From positions 1 to 6,257 of the forward strand of contig JAKEEJ010000059.1 in NCBI GenBank assembly GCA_022616655.1: a stretch of 6,257 nt of DNA. Reading direction: 5' to 3'. Shown here in pieces: positions 5,909 to 6,257 of the stretch. The notes under the pieces were generated by a model, which was given only the letters and a program-made list of their open reading frames with translations, had not been told where the DNA came from and did not search any database. The translations under genes were made by a program, and so were the position numbers. Within the stretch, counting starts at the first letter, position 1. The number at the start of each line of letters is the position of its first letter. The DNA comes from Nevskiales bacterium (lineage in GTDB: Bacteria; Pseudomonadota; Gammaproteobacteria; Nevskiales; Nevskiaceae).

Positions 5909-6257
5909 ATTATGGAGGCCCGATTTTGCGCGTGAAAGGTTCCTTAGAAATTCACGCCGCACAGAACGCCAGATGGGCACGTTCTGTTCGGCCAGATCAC
6001 TGAGCGCCTGCACCGGATGCTGGGCCTGACCGATCAGGCGCTTCACTTGTTCGGTGAATTGCTGCTGCTTCTGAGTAAAGAGTTGCAGCGACAACTCGAG
6101 GTAACGGCCGATACTGGCCTGCATCGGATTGCCATAGAAACGGATGATCCGTGTGAGCAATTCCGGCGTGAAGATGGGATCCCCGGCCTCTTCCTGCTCC
6201 GCGATAACCTGCAGCAGGATCGTGCGCGTGATGTCTTCATTGGTGTGCTTGTCGTGC
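5900..6257 (-). CDS. phaR: PHA synthesis regulator PhaR (N-terminus outside window)
   Basis: PhaR is a DNA-binding repressor that also binds PHA granules; when granules form it is titrated off DNA and phasin (phaP) and its own genes are released. 118 residues are visible, in frame from the right edge. They begin in the end of the PHB accumulation regulatory N domain (DKHTNEDITRTILLQVIAEQEEAG), followed by the granule-binding repeat ELLTRIIRFYGNPMQASIGRYLELSLQLFTQKQQQF and a C-terminal LSDLAEQNVPIWRSVRREFL. The in-frame TTG or ATG codons inside the window are not starts, because conserved family sequence extends further upstream. About 45 N-terminal residues with the DNA-recognition part are missing. 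The total would be near 160-165, normal for the family. No strong dedicated terminator follows; the first good one on this strand is at 5621-5593. Two possible operator boxes lie in the downstream gap. Confidence 0.92.
   Translation of the reverse strand, partial: HDKHTNEDITRTILLQVIAEQEEAGDPIFTPELLTRIIRFYGNPMQASIGRYLELSLQLFTQKQQQFTEQVKRLIGQAQHPVQALSDLAEQNVPIWRSVRREFLRNLSRAKSGLHNKK

Noticed and set aside
1..6257. CRISPR array, insertion sequence, tRNA or rRNA gene
   Set aside because: No regularly spaced repeats, transposase-like ORF, terminal inverted repeats or tRNA cloverleaf were seen; the only repeated element is the pair of 17-bp boxes.

Overview
The window reads as chromosomal DNA of a GC-rich proteobacterium, most likely a gammaproteobacterium that stores polyhydroxyalkanoate (PHA). 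Pointers are the adjacent rpsO-pnp pair, a Pst/PhoU phosphate operon, an MgtE magnesium transporter and a PhaR-type PHA regulator. Genus cannot be fixed from this sequence. The coding parts are conserved housekeeping genes. The unusual part is the AT-rich gap of about 360 bp between pnp and phaR.

Layout. Positions 1-661 (+) hold the 3' part of pstB (ATPase of the phosphate ABC importer), followed by phoU (745-1458, +), probably one operon. mgtE (about 2920-1472, -) converges on phoU with only 13 bp between stop codons. mgtE is divergent from rpsO (3095-3364, +), which has a recognisable sigma-70 promoter at 3021-3049. pnp (3418-5541, +) follows rpsO after 53 bp. phaR enters from the right edge on the minus strand and stops at 5900, so pnp and phaR converge.

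The pnp-phaR gap contains no credible protein gene but is densely organised. On the minus strand there is a near-consensus promoter (TTGACA, 17 bp, TATATT; 5761-5733). It is flanked by two almost identical 17-bp boxes, TTGTTGCGSTGCAATAT (5721-5737 and 5763-5779), exactly 42 bp apart, each with a TTGC-N3-GCAA dyad. About 130 nt downstream lies an intrinsic terminator on the same strand (5621-5593). Between promoter and terminator are two further perfect hairpins, separated by an unpaired segment carrying UCUCCUCC, a complement of Shine-Dalgarno sequences. I interpret this as an unannotated small regulatory RNA of about 133 nt. The boxes contain TGC/GCA half-sites of the kind reported for PhaR, and phaR is next door, so a PHA-linked, PhaR-controlled sRNA is a reasonable hypothesis. 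A Fur-box-like site (5796-5814) lies further upstream and could add iron control.

How the parts may fit: pstB/phoU serve phosphate uptake and its signalling, mgtE imports Mg2+, and rpsO/pnp supply ribosomal protein S15 and the phosphorolytic exoribonuclease PNPase. The pnp transcript probably ends at a hairpin (5684-5709) that is also the first stem of the opposite-strand sRNA, so the two transcripts would overlap antisense by about 115 nt. No transcript, binding or conservation data were available; the sRNA and its regulation are inferred from sequence alone.
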